A stretch of DNA of 64,000 nt from Elmis aenea (Eukaryota; Arthropoda; Insecta; Coleoptera; Elmidae). The first letter of the stretch is position 1. Each line of letters starts with the position of its first letter. The notes beneath the pieces are model-generated. The model had not been told where the DNA came from. It saw only the letters and a program-made list of their open reading frames with translations, and made no database searches. Below, piece by piece: positions 29,004 to 43,788 of the stretch. The translations under genes and the position numbers were made by a program. The stretch spans positions 103,069-167,068 of the forward strand of contig CANTFG010000175.1 in assembly GCA_947652605.1 (NCBI GenBank), read 5' to 3'.

Positions 29004-29031
<28 letters not shown>
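29004..29031 (+). other. Poly(A) tail of the LINE fragment
   Basis: 28 uninterrupted A residues between GGGAG and the resumed satellite GTTAATACATATG. The last A may belong to the satellite (monomer position 106). A pure, unmutated tail is consistent with recent insertion, although length in a homopolymer is prone to sequencing error. Confidence 0.95.
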
Positions 29032-29034
<3 letters not shown>

Positions 29035-30110
29035 AATACATATGTTCCTTAAGCGACTATTTCGAAACAATTTCAATTATTGATTTGTATATCACTGGAA
29101 CAGTTTATCCATCGCCTCTTTACATGAATACAATTGTTTTGCATATGTCTTTCAATGAGCTGGTTTTAATTTTTAATGATTTCCAAAAAATACCGTGCTT
29201 TAGTTCATACATATGTTCCTTGAGCGACTATTTCGAAACAATTTTAATTATTGATTTGTATATCACAGAAACAGTTTATCCATCGCCTCTTTACATGAAT
29301 ACAATTGTTTTGCATATGTCTTTCAATGAGCTGGTTTTAATTTTTAATAATTTCCTAAAAATACCGTGCTTTAGTTAATACATATGTTCCTTGAGCGACT
29401 ATTTCGAAACAATTTTAATTATTGATTTGTATATTACAGGAACAGTTTATCCATCGCCTCTTTACATGAATACAATTGTTTTGCATATGTCTTTCAATGA
29501 GCTGGTTTTAATTTTTAATAATTTCCTAAAAATACCGTGCTTTAGTTAATACATATGTTCCTTAAGCGACTATTTCGAAACAATTTCAATTATTGATTTG
29601 TATATCACAGAAACAGTTTATCCATCGCCTCTTTACATGAATACAATTGTTTTGCATATGTCTTTCAATGAGCTGGTTTTAATTTTTAATAATTTCCTAA
29701 AAATACCGTGCTTTAGTTAATACATATGTTCCTTGAGCGACTATTTCTAAACAATTTTAATTATTGATTTGTATATCACAGGAACAGTTTATCCATCGCT
29801 TCTTTACATGAATACAATTGTTTTGCATATGTCTTTCAATGAGCTGGTTTTAATTTTTAATAATTTCCTAAAAATACCGTGCTTTAGTTAATACATATAT
29901 TCCTTGAGCGACTATTTCTGAACAATTTTAATTATTGATTTGTATATCACAGGAACAGTTTATCCATCGCCTCTTTACATGAATACAATTGTTTTGCATA
30001 TGTCTTTCAAAGAGCTGGTTTTAATTTTTAATAATTTCCTAAAAATACCGTGCTTTAGTTAATACATATGTTCCTTAAGCGACTATTTCGAAACAATTTC
30101 AATTATTGAT

Positions 30111-32160
30111 TTGTATATCACTGGAACAGTTTATCTATCGCCTCTTTACATGAATACAATTGTTTTGCATATGTCTTTCAATGAGCTGGTTTTAATTTTT
30201 AATGATTTCCAAAAAATACCGCGCTTTAGTTCATACATTTGTTCCTTGAGCGACTATTTCGAAACAATTTTAATTATTGATTTGTATATCACAGAAACAG
30301 TTTATCCATCGCCTCTTTACATGAATACAATTGTTTTGCATATGTCTTTCAATGAGCTGGTTTTAATTTTTAATAATTTCCTAAAAATACCGTGCTTTAG
30401 TTAATACATATGTTCCTTGAGCGACTATTTCTAAACAATTTTAATTATTGATTTGTATATCACAGGAACAGTTTATCCATCGCCTCTTTACATGAATACA
30501 ATTGTTTTGCATATGTCTTTCAATGAGCTGGTTTTAATTTTTAATAATTTCCTAAAAATACCGTGCTTTAGTTAATACATATGTTCCTTAAGCGACTATT
30601 TCGAAACAATTTTAATTATAGATTTGTATATCACAGGAACAGTTTATCCATCGCCTCTGTACATGAATACAATTGTTTTGCATATGTCTTTCAATGAGCT
30701 GGTTTTAATTTTTAATAATTTCCTAAAAATACCGTGCTTTAGTTAATACATATGTTCCTTAAGCGACTATTTCGAAACAATTTTAATTATAGATTTGTAT
30801 ATCACAGGAACAGTTTATCCATCGCCTCTTTACATGAATACAATTGTTTTGCATATGTCTTTCAATGAGCTGGTTTTAATTTTTAATAATTTCCTAAAAA
30901 TACCGTGCTTTAGTTAATACATATGTTTCTTGAGCGACTATTTCTAAACAATTTTAATTATTGATTTGTATATCACAGGAACAGTTTATCCATCGCCTCT
31001 GTACATGAATACAATTGTTTTGCATATGTCTTTCAATGAGCTGGTTTTAATTTTTAATAATTTCCTAAAAATACCGTGCTTTAGTTAATACATATGTTCC
31101 TTAAGCGACTATTTCGAAACAATTTTAATTATAGATTTGTATATCACAGGAACAGTTTATCCATCGCCTCTTTACATGAATACAATTGTTTTGCATATGT
31201 CTTTCAATGAGCTGGTTTTAATTTTTAATAATTTTCTAAAAATACCGTGCTTTAGTTAATACATATGTTCCTTGAGCGACTATTTCGAAACAATTTTAAT
31301 TATTGATTTGTATATTACAGGAACAGTTTATCTATCGCCTCTTTACATGTATACAATTGTTTTGCATGTCTTTCAAAGAGCTGGTTTTAATTTTTAATAA
31401 TTTCCTAAAAATACCGTGCTTTAGTTAATACATATGTTCCTTGAGCGACTATTTCGAAACAATTTTAATTATTGATTTGTATATTACAGGAACAGTTTAT
31501 CCATCGCCTCTTTACATGAATACAATTGTTTTGCATATGTCTTTCAATGAGCTGGTTTTAATTTTTAATAATTTCCTAAAAATACAGTGCTTTAGTTAAT
31601 ACATATGTTCCTTAAGCGACTATTTCGAAACAATTTCAATTATTGATTTGTATATCACAGAAACAGTTTATCCATCGCCTCTTTACATGAATACAATTGT
31701 TTTGCATATGTCTTTCAATGAGCTGGTTTTAATTTTTAATAATTTCCTAAAAATACCGTGCTTTAGTTAATACATATGTTCCTTGAGCGACTATTTCTAA
31801 ACAATTTTAATTATTGATTTGTATATCACAGGAACAGTTTATCCATCGCTTCTTTACATGAATACAATTGTTTTGCATATGTCTTTCAATGAGCTGGTTT
31901 TAATTTTTAATAATTTCCTAAAAATACCGTGCTTTAGTTAATACATATATTCCTTGAGCGACTATTTCTGAACAATTTTAATTATTGATTTGTATATCAC
32001 AGGAACAGTTTATCCATCGCCTCTTTACATGAATACAATTGTTTTGCATATGTCTTTCAAAGAGCTGGTTTTAATTTTTAATAATTTCCTAAAAATACCG
32101 TGCTTTAGTTAATACATATGTTCCTTAAGCGACTATTTCGAAACAATTTCAATTATTGAT
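30111..32160 (+). repeat. 12-monomer block related to the LINE-bearing block
   Basis: 2050 bp, which is 12 monomers minus a 2-bp deletion after 31367. It shares with 26155-29084 the rare variants ATTTGTTCC (near 30237), CTCTGTACATG (near 30656 and 30998) and the same 2-bp deletion in GCATATGTC. It has no LINE. Relative to the other block it has one extra monomer before the deleted monomer and one fewer after it. Confidence 0.72.
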
Positions 32161-35100
32161 TTGTATATCACTGGAACAGTTTATCCATCGCCTCTTTACA
32201 TGAATACAATTGTTTTGCATATGTCTTTCAATGAGCTGGTTTTAATTTTTAATGATTTCCAAAAAATACCGTGCTTTAGTTCATACATATGTTCCTTGAG
32301 CGACTATTTCGAAACAATTTTAATTATTGATTTGTATATCACAGAAACAGTTTATCCATCGCCTCTTTACATGAATACAATTGTTTTGCATATGTCTTTC
32401 AATGAGCTGGTTTTAATTTTTAATAATTTCCTAAAAATACCGTGCTTTAGTTAATACATATGTTCCTTGAGCGACTATTTCTAAACAATTTTAATTATTG
32501 ATTTGTATATCACAGGAACAGTTTATCCATCGCCTCTTTACATGAATACAATTGTTTTGCATATGTCTTTCAATGAGCTGGTTTTAATTTTTAATAATTT
32601 CCTAAAAATACAGTGCTTTAGTTAATACATATGTTCCTTGAGCGACTATTTCTAAACAATTTTAATTATTGATTTGTATATGACAGGAACAGTTTATCCA
32701 TCGCCTTTTTACATGAATACAATTGTTTTGCATATGTCTTTCAATGAGCTGGTTTTAATTTTTAATAATGTCTTAAAAATACCGTGCTTTATTTAATACA
32801 TATGTTCCTTGAGCGACTATTTCGAAACAATTTTAATTATTGATTTGTATATCACAGGAACAGTTTATCCATCGCCTCTTTACATGAATACAATTGTTTT
32901 GCATATATCTTTCAATGAGCTGGTTTTAATTTTTAATAATTTCCTAAAAATACCGTGCTTTAGTTAATACATATGTTCCTTGAGCGACTATTTCGAAACA
33001 ATTTTAAATATTGATTTGTATATCACAGAAACAGTTTATCCATCGTCTCTTTACATGAATACAATTGTATTGCATATGTCTTTCAATGAGCTGGTTTTAA
33101 TTTTTAATAATTTCCTAAAAATACCGTGCTTTAGTTAATACATATGTTCCTTGAGCGACTATTTCGAAACAATTTTAATTATTGATTTGTATATCACAGG
33201 ACAAGTTTATCCTTCGCATCTTTACATGAATACAATTGTTTTGCATATGTCTTTCAATGAGCTGGTTTTAATTTTTAATAATTTTCTAAAAATACCGTGC
33301 ATTAGTTAATACATATGTTCCTTGAGCGACTATTTTGAAACAATTTTAATTATTGATTTGTATATCACAGGAACAGTTTATCCATCGCCTCTTTATATGA
33401 ATACAATTGTTTTGCATATGTCTTTCAATGAGCTGGTTTTAATTTTTAATAATTTCCTAAAAATACCGTGCTTTAGTTAATACATATGTTCCTTAAGCGA
33501 CTATTTCTAAACAATTTTAATTATTGATTGGTATATCACAGGAACAGTTTATCCATCGCCTCTTTACATGGATACAATTGTTTTGCATATATCTTTCAAT
33601 GAGCTGGTTTTAATTTTTAATAATTTCCTAAAAATACCGTGCTTTAGTTAATACATATGTTCCTTGAGCGACTATTTCGAAACAATTTTAATTATTGATT
33701 TGTATATCACAGAAACAGTTTATCCATCGCCTCTTTACATGAATACAATTGTTTTGCATATGTCTTTCAATGAGCTGGTTTTAATTTTTAATGATTTCCT
33801 AAAAATACCGTGCTTTAGTTAATACATATGTTCCTTGAGCGACTATTTTTAAACAATTTTAATTATTGATTTGTATATCACAGGACAAGTTTATCCTTCG
33901 CATCTTTACATGAATACAATTGTTTTGCATATGTCTTTCAATGAGCTGGTTTTAATTTTTAATAATTTCCTAAAAATACCGTGCTTTAGTTAATACATAT
34001 GTTCCTTGAGCGACTATTTCTAAACAATTTTAATTATTGATTTGTATATCACAGGAACAGTTTATCCATCGCCTCTTTACATGAATACAATTGTTTTGCA
34101 TATTTCTTTCAATGAGCTGGTTTTAATTTTTAATAATTTCTTAAAAATACCGTGCTTTAGTTAATACATATGTTTCTTGAGCGACTATTTCTAAACAATT
34201 TTAATTATTGATTTGTATATCACAGGAACAGTTTATCCATCGCCTCTTTACATGAATACAATTGTTTTGCATATGTCTTTCAATGAGCTGGTTATAATTT
34301 TTAATAATTTCCTAAAAATACCGTGCTTTAGTTAATACATATGTTCCTTAAGCGACTATTTCGAAACAATTTTAATTATTGATTTGTATATCACAGGAAC
34401 AGTTTATCCATCGCCTCTTTACATGAAAACAATTGTTTTGCATATGTCTTTCAATGAGCTGGTTTTAATTTTTAATAATTTTCTAAAAATACCGTGCTTT
34501 AGTTAATACATATGTTCCTTGAGCGACTATTTCGAAACAATTTTAATTATTGATTTGTATATTACAGGAACAGTTTATCTATCGCCTCTTTACATGTACA
34601 CAATTGTTTTGCATATGTCTTTCAAAGAGCTGGTTTTAATTTTTAATAATTTCCTAAAAATACCGTGCTTTAGTTAATACATATGTTCCTTGAGCGACTA
34701 TTTCGAAACAATTTTAATTATTGATTTGTATATCACAGGAACAGTTTATCCATCGCCTCTTTACATGAATACAATTGTTTTGCATATGTCTTTCAATGAG
34801 CTGGTTTTAATTTTTAATAATTTCCTAAAAATACCGTGCTTTAGTTAATACATATGTTCCTTAAACGACTATTTCGAAACAATTTCAATTATTGATTTGT
34901 ATATCACAGAAACAGTTTATCCATCGCCTCTTTACATGAATACAATTGTTTTGCATATGTCTTTCAATGAGCTGGTTTTAATTTTTAATAATTTCCTAAA
35001 AATACCGTGCTTTAGTTAATACATATGTTCCTTGAGCGACTATTTCTAAACAATTTTAATTATTGATTTGTATATCACAGGAACAGTTTATCCATCGCTT

Positions 35101-38100
35101 CTTTACATGAATACAATTGTTTTGCATATGTCTTTCAATGAGCTGGTTTTAATTTTTAATAATTTCCTAAAAATACCGTGCTTTAGTTAATACATATATA
35201 CCTTGAGCGACTATTTCTGAACAATTTTAATTATTGATTTGTATATCACAGGAACAGTTTATCCATCGCCTCTTTACATGAATACAATTGTTTTGCATAT
35301 GTCTTTCAAAGAGCTGGTTTTAATTTTTAATAATTTCCTAAAAATACCGTGCTTTAGTTAATACATATGTTCCTTAAGCGACTATTTCGAAACAATTTCA
35401 ATTATTGATTTGTATATCACTGGAACAGTTTATCCATCGCCTCTTTACATGAATACAATTGTTTTGCATATGTCTTTCAATGAGCTGGTTTTAATTTTTA
35501 ATGATTTCCAAAAAATACCGTGCTTTAGTTCATACATATGTTCCTTAAGCGACTATTTCGAAACAATTTTAATTATTGATTTGTATATCACAGAAACAGT
35601 TTATCCATCGCCTCTTTACATGAATACAATTGTTTTGCATATGTCTTTCAATGAGCTGGTTTTAATTTTTAATAATTTCCTAAAAATACCGTGCTTTAGT
35701 TAATACATATGTTCCTTGAGCGACTATTTCTAAACAATTTTAATTATTGATTTGTATATCACAGGAACAGTTTATCCATCGCCTCTTTACATGAATACAA
35801 TTGTTTTGCATATGTCTTTCAATGAGCTGGTTTTAATTTTTAATAATTTCCTAAAAATACAGTGCTTTAGTTAATACATATGTTCCTTGAGCGACTATTT
35901 CTAAACAATTTTAATTATTGATTTGTATATGACAGGAACAGTTTATCCATCGCCTTTTTACATGAATACAATTGTTTTGCATATGTCTTTCAATGAGCTG
36001 GTTTTAATTTTTAATAATGTCTTAAAAATACCGTGCTTTAGTTAATACATATGTTCCTTGAGCGACTATTTCTAAACAATTTTAATTATTGATTTGTATA
36101 TCACAGGAACAGTTTATCCATCGCCTCTTTACATGAATACAATTGTTTTGCATATGTCTTTCAAAGAGCTGGTTTTAATTTTTAATAATTTCCTAAAAAT
36201 ACCGTGCTTTAGTTAATACATATGTTCCTTAAGCGACTATTTCGAAACAATTTCAATTATTGATTTGTATATCACTGGAACAGTTTATCCATCGCCTCTT
36301 TACATGAATACAATTGTTTTGCATATGTCTTTCAATGAGCTGGTTTTAATTTTTAATAATTTCCTAAAAATACCGTGCTTTAGTTAATACATATGTTCCT
36401 TGAGCGACTATTTCTAAACAATTTTAATTATTGATTTGTATATCACAGGAACAGTTTATCCATCGCCTCTTTACATGAATACAATTGTTTTGCATATGTC
36501 TTTCAATGAGCTGGTTTTAATTTTTAATAATTTCCTAAAAATACAGTGCTTTAGTTAATACATATGTTCCTTGAGCGACTATTTCTAAACAATTTTAATT
36601 ATTGATTTGTATATGACAGGAACAGTTTATCCATCGCCTTTTTACATGAATACAATTGTTTTGCATATGTCTTTCAATGAGCTGGTTTTAATTTTTAATA
36701 ATGTCTTAAAAATACCGTGCTTTAGTTAATACATATGTTCCTTGAGCGACTATTTCTGAACAATTTTAATTATTGATTTGTATATCACAGGAACAGTTTA
36801 TCCATCGCCTCTTTACATGAATACAATTGTTTTGCATATGTCTTTCAATGAGCTGGTTTTAATTTTTAATAATTTCCTAAAAATACCGTGCTTTAGTTAA
36901 TACATATGTTCCTTGGGCGACTATTTCTAAACAATTTTAATTATTGATTGGTATGTCACAGGAACAGTTTATCCATCGCCTCTTTACATGAATACAATTG
37001 TTTTGCATATGTCTTTCAATGAGCTGGTTTTAATTTTTAATAATTTCCTAAAAATACCGTGCTTTAGTTAATACATATGTTCCTTGAGCGACTATTTCGA
37101 AACAATTTTAATTATTGATTTTTATATCACAGAAACAGTTTATCCATCGCCTCTTTACATGAATACAATTGTTTTGCATATGTCTTTCAATGAGCTGGTT
37201 TTAATTTTTAATAATTTTCTAAAAATACCGTGCTTTAGTTAATACATATGTTCCTTGAGCGACTATTTCGAAACAATTTTAATTATTGATTTGTATATCA
37301 CAGAAACAGTTTATCCATCGCCTCTTTACATGAATACAATTGTTTTGCATATGTCTTTCAATGAGCTGGTTTTAATTTTTAATGATTTCCCAAAAATACC
37401 GTGCTTTAGTTAATACATATGTTCCTTGAGCGACTATTTCTAAACAATTTTAATTATTGATTTGTATATCACAGGAACAGTTTATCCATCGCCTCTTTAC
37501 ATGAATACAATTGTTTTGCATATGTCTTTCAATGAGCTGGTTTTAATTTTTAATAATTTCCTAAAAATACCGTGCTTTAGTTAATACATATGTTCCTTGA
37601 GCGACTATTTCGAAACAATTTTAATTATTGATTTGTATATCACAGGAACAGTTTATCCATCGCCTGTTTACATGAATACAATTGTTTTGCATATATCTTT
37701 CAATGAGCTGGTTTTAATTTTTAATAATTTCCTAAAAATACCGTGCTTTAGTTAATACATATGTTCCTTGAGCGACTATTTCTAAACAATTTTAATTATT
37801 GATTTGTATATCACAGGAACAGTTTATCCATAGCCTCTTTACATAAATACAATTGTTTTGCATATGTCTTTCAATGAGCTGGTTTTAATTTTTAATAATT
37901 TCCTAAAAATACCGTGCTTTAGTTAATACATATGTTCCTTGAGCGACTATTTCTAAACAATTTTAATTATTGATTTGTATATCACAGGAACAGTTTATCC
38001 ATCGCCTCTTTACATGAATACAATTGTTTTGCATATGTCTTTCAAAGAGCTGGTTTTAATTTTTAATAATTTCCTAAAAATACCGTGCTTTAGTTAATAC

Positions 38101-41100
38101 ATATGTTCCTTGAGCGACTATTTCGAAACAATTTTAATTATTGATTTGTATATCACAGGAACAGTTTATCCATCGTCTCTTTACATGAATACAATTGTTT
38201 TGCATATATCTTTCAATGAGCTGGTTTTAATTTTTAATAATTTCCTAAAAATACCGTGCTTTAGTTAATACATATGTTCCTTGAGCGACTATTTCGAAAC
38301 AATTTTAATTATTGATTTGTATATCACAGAAACAGTTTATCCATCGTCTCTTTACATGAATACAATTGTATTGCATATGTCTTTCAATGAGCTGGTTTTA
38401 ATTTTTAATAATTTCCTAAAAATACCGTGCTTTAGTTAATACATATGTTCCTTGAGCGACTATTTCGAAACAATTTTAATTATTGATTTGTATATCACAG
38501 GACAAGTTTATCCTTCGCATCTTTACATGAATACAGTTGTTTTGCATATGTCTTTCAATGAGCTGGTTTTAATTTTTAATAATTTCCTAAAAATACCGTG
38601 CTTTAGTTAATACATATGTTCCTTGAGCGACTATTTTGAAACAATTTTAATTATTGATTTGTATATCACAGGAACAGTTTATCCATCGCCTCTTTATATG
38701 AATACAATTGTTTTGCATATGTCTTTCAATGAGCTGGTTTTAATTTTTAATAATTTCCTAAAAATACCGTGCTTTAGTTAATACATATGTTCCTTGAGCG
38801 ACTATTTCTAAACAATTTTAATTATTGATTGGTATATCACAGGAACAGTTTATCCATCGCCTCTTTACATGAATACAATTGTTTTGCATATATCTTTCAA
38901 TGAGCTGGTTTTAATTTTTAATAATTTCCTAAAAATACCGTGCTTTAGTTAATACATATGTTCCTTGAGCGACTATTTCGAAACAATTTTAATTATTGAT
39001 TTGTATATCACAGAAACAGTTTATCCATCGCCTCTTTACATGAATACAATTGTTTTGCATATGTCTTTCAATGAGCTGGTTTTAATTTTTAATGATTTCC
39101 TAAAAATACCGTGCTTTAGTTAATACATATGTTCCTTGAGCGACTATTTTTAAACAATTTTAATTATTGATTTGTATATCACAGGACAAGTTTATCCTTC
39201 GCATCTTTACATGAATACAATTGTTTTGCATATGTCTTTCAATGAGCTGGTTTTAATTTTTAATAATTTCCTAAAAATACCGTGCTTTAGTTAATACATA
39301 TGTTCCTTGAGCGACTATTTCTAAACAATTTTAATTATTGATTTGTATATCACAGGAACAGTTTATCCATCGCCTCTTTACATGAATACAATTGTTTTGC
39401 ATATGTCTTTCAATGAGCTGGTTTTAATTTTTAATAATTTCTTAAAAATACCGTGCTTTAGTTAATACATATGTTTCTTGAGCGACTATTTCTAAACAAT
39501 TTTAATTATTGATTTGTATATCACAGGAACAGTTTATCCATCGCCTCTTTACATGAATACAATTGTTTTGCATATGTCTTTCAATGAGCTGGTTTTAATT
39601 TTTAATAATTTCCTAAAAATACCGTGCTTTAGTTAATACATATGTTCCTTAAGCGACTATTTCGAAACAATTTTAATTATAGATTTGTATATCACAGGAA
39701 CAGTTTATCCATCGCCTCTTTACATGAATACAATTGTTTTGCATATGTCTTTCAATGAGCTGGTTTTAATTTTTAATAATTTTCTAAAAATACCGTGCTT
39801 TAGTTAATACATATGTTCCTTGAGCGACTATTTCGAAACAATTTTAATTATTGATTTGTATATTACAGGAACAGTTTATCTATCGCCTCTTTACATGTAT
39901 ACAATTGTTTTGCATATGTCTTTCAAAGAGCTGGTTTTAATTTTTAATAATTTCCTAAAAATACCGTGCTTTAGTTAATACATATGTTCCTTGAGCGACT
40001 ATTTCGAAACAATTTTAATTATTGATTTGTATATCACAGGAACAGTTTATCCATCGCCTCTTTACATGAATACAATTGTTTTGCATATGTCTTTCAATGA
40101 GCTGGTTTTAATTTTTAATAATTTCCTAAAAATACCGTGCTTTAGTTAATACATATGTTCCTTAAGCGACTATTTCGAAACAATTTCAATTATTGATTTG
40201 TATATCACAGAAACAGTTTATCCATCGCCTCTTTACATGAATACAATTGTTTTGCATATGTCTTTCAATGAGCTGGTTTTAATTTTTAATAATTTCCTAA
40301 AAATACCGTGCTTTAGTTAATACATATGTTCCTTGAGCGACTATTTCGAAACAATTTTAATTATTGATTTGTATATCACAGGAACAGTTTATCCATCGCT
40401 TCTTTACATGAATACAATTGTTTTGCATATGTCTTTCAATGAGCTGGTTTTAATTTTTAATAATTTCCTAAAAATACCGTGCTTTAGTTAATACATATAT
40501 TCCTTGAGCGACTATTTCTGAACAATTTTAATTATTGATTTGTATATCACAGGAACAGTTTATCCATCGCCTCTTTACATGAATACAATTGTTTTGCATA
40601 TGTCTTTCAAAGAGCTGGTTTTAATTTTTAATAATTTCCTAAAAATACCGTGCTTTAGTTAATACATATGTTCCTTAAGCGACTATTTCAAAACAATTTC
40701 AATTATTGATTTGTATATCACTGGAACAGTTTATCCATCGCCTCTTTACATGAATACAATTGTTTTGCATATGTCTTTCAATGAGCTGGTTTTAATTTTT
40801 AATGATTTCCAAAAAATACCGTGCTTTAGTTCATACATATGTTCCTTGAGCGACTATTTCGAAACAATTTTAATTATTGATTTGTATATCACAGAAACAG
40901 TTTATCCATCGCCTCTTTACATGAATACAATTGTTTTGCATATGTCTTTCAATGAGCTGGTTTTAATTTTTAATAATTTCCTAAAAATACCGTGCTTTAG
41001 TTAATACATATGTTCCTTGAGCGACTATTTCTAAACAATTTTAATTATTGATTTGTATATCACAGGAACAGTTTATCCATCGCCTCTTTACATGAATACA

Positions 41101-43788
41101 ATTGTTTTGCATATGTCTTTCAATGAGCTGGTTTTAATTTTTAATAATTTCCTAAAAATACAGTGCTTTAGTTAATACATATGTTCCTTGAGCGACTATT
41201 TCTAAACAATTTTAATTATTGATTTGTATATGACAGGAACAGTTTATCCATCGCCTTTTTACATGAATACAATTGTTTTGCATATGTCTTTCAATGAGCT
41301 GGTTTTAATTTTTAATAATGTCTTAAAAATACCGTGCTTTAGTTAATACATATGTTCCTTGAGCGACTATTTCGAAACAATTTTAATTATTGATTTGTTT
41401 ATCACAGGAACAGTTTATCCATCGCCTCTTTACATGAATACAATTGTTTTGCATATATCTTTCAATGAGCTGGTTTTAATTTTTAATAATTTCCTAAAAA
41501 TACCGTGCTTTAGTTAATACATATGTTCCTTGAGCGACTATTTCGAAACAATTTTAATTATTGATTTGTATATCACAGGACAAGTTTATCCTTCGCATCT
41601 TTACATGAATACAATTGTTTTGCATATGTCTTTCAATGAGCTGGTTTTAATTTTTAATAATTTCCTAAAAATACCGTGCATTAGTTAATACATATGTTCC
41701 TTGAGCGACTATTTTGAAACAATTTTAATTATTGATTTGTATATCACAGGAACAGTTTATCCATCGCCTCTTTATATGAATACAATTGTTTTGCATATGT
41801 CTTTCAATGAGCTGGTTTTAATTTTTAATAATTTCCTAAAAATACCGTGCTTTAGTTAATACATATGTTCCTTGAGCGACTATTTCTAAACAATTTTAAT
41901 TATTGATTGGTATATCACAGGAACAGTTTATCCATCGCCTCTTTACATGAATACAATTGTTTTGCATATATCTTTCAATGAGCTGGTTTTAATTTTTAAT
42001 AATTTCCTAAAAATACCGTGCTTTAGTTAATACATATGTTCCTTGAGCGACTATTTCGAAACAATTTTAATTATTGATTTGTATATCACAGAAACAGTTT
42101 ATCCATCGCCTCTTTACATGAATACAATTGTTTTGCATATGTCTTTCAATGAGCTGGTTTTAATTTTTAATGATTTCCTAAAAATACCGTGCTTTAGTTA
42201 ATACATATGTTCCTTGAGCGACTATTTTTAAACAATTTTAATTATTGATTTGTATATCACAGGACAAGTTTATCCTTCGCATCTTTACATGAATACAATT
42301 GTTTTGCATATGTCTTTCAATGAGCTGGTTTTAATTTTTAATAATTTCCTAAAAATACCGTGCTTTAGTTAATACATATGTTCCTTGAGCGACTATTTCT
42401 AAACAATTTTAATTATTGATTTGTATATCACAGGAACAGTTTATCCATCGCCTCTTTACATGAATACAATTGTTTTGCATATGTCTTTCAATGAGCTGGT
42501 TTTAATTTTTAATAATTTCTTAAAAATACCGTGCTTTAGTTAATACATATGTTTCTTGAGCGACTATTTCTAAACAATTTTAATTATTGATTTGTATATC
42601 ACAGGAACAGTTTATCCATCGCCTCTTTACATGAATACAATTGTTTTGCATATGTCTTTCAATGAGCTGGTTTTAATTTTTAATAATTTCCTAAAAATAC
42701 CGTGCTTTAGTTAATACATATGTTCCTTAAGCGACTATTTCGAAACAATTTTAATTATAGATTTGTATATCACAGGAACAGTTTATCCATCGCCTCTTTA
42801 CATGAAAACAATTGTTTTGCATATGTCTTTCAATGAGCTGGTTTTAATTTTTAATAATTTTCTAAAAATACCGTGCTTTAGTTATTACATATGTTCCTTG
42901 AGCGACTATTTCGAAACAATTTTAATTATTGATTTGTATATTACAGGAACAGTTTATCTATCGCCTCTTTACATGTATACAATTGTTTTGCATATGTCTT
43001 TCAAAGAGCTAGTTTTAATTTTTAATAATTTCCTAAAAATACCGTGCTTTAGTTAATACATATGTTCCTTGAGCGACTATTTCGAAACAATTTTAATTAT
43101 TGATTTGTATATTACAGGAACAGTTTATCCATCGCCTCTTTACATGAATACAATTGTTTTGCATATGTCTTTCAATGAGCTGGTTTTAATTTTTAATAAT
43201 TTCCTAAAAATACCGTGCTTTAGTTAATACATATGTTCCTTAAGCGACTATTTCGAAACAATTTCAATTATTGATTTGTATATCACAGAAACAGTTTATC
43301 CATCGCCTCTTTACATGAATACAATTGTTTTGCATATGTCTTTCAATGAGCTGGTTTTAATTTTTAATAATTTCCTAAAAATACCGTGCTTTAGTTAATA
43401 CATATGTTCCTTGAGCGACTATTTCTAAACAATTTTAATTATTGATTTGTATATCACAGGAACAGTTTATCCATCGCTTCTTTACATGAATACAATTGTT
43501 TTGCATATGTCTTTCAATGAGCTGGTTTTAATTTTTAATAATTTCCTAAAAATACCGTGCTTTAGTTAATACATATATTCCTTGAGCGACTATTTCTGAA
43601 CAATTTTAATTATTGATTTGTATATCACAGGAACAGTTTATCCATCGCCTCTTTACATGAATACAATTGTTTTGCATATGACTTTCAAAGAGCTGGTTTT
43701 AATTTTTAATAATTTCCTAAAAATACCGTGCTTTAGTTAATACATATGTTCCTTAAGCGACTATTTCGAAACAATTTCAATTATTGAT

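Larger units (their letters stand above)
28107..29031 (+). mobile_element. 5'-truncated Jockey-type non-LTR retrotransposon
   Basis: The satellite stops after TCTTTCAATG (monomer position 61) and resumes after the A-tail at AGTTAATAC (monomer position 106). Between them lie a 744-bp end of a reverse transcriptase ORF (28107-28850), about 153 bp of 3' UTR (28851-29003) and an uninterrupted A-run at 29004-29031. Full Jockey-clade elements have two ORFs, with an endonuclease and a whole reverse transcriptase in ORF2, all missing here. This is the usual product of incomplete target-primed reverse transcription. No target-site duplication is visible. The fragment is visibly richer in G+C than the satellite. 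Confidence 0.93.
26155..29084 (+). repeat. 12-monomer block carrying the LINE insertion
   Basis: After removing the LINE (28107-29030, 924 bp), 2006 bp of satellite remain. Adding back the 44 bp missing at the LINE junction and a 2-bp deletion at 27240 gives 2052 bp, exactly 12 monomers. Variants ATTTGTTCC near 26281 and CTCTGTACATG near 26700 and 27042 are shared with the block at 30111-32160, so the two are related. The order differs by one monomer inside, so they are not simple copies. Confidence 0.7.
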
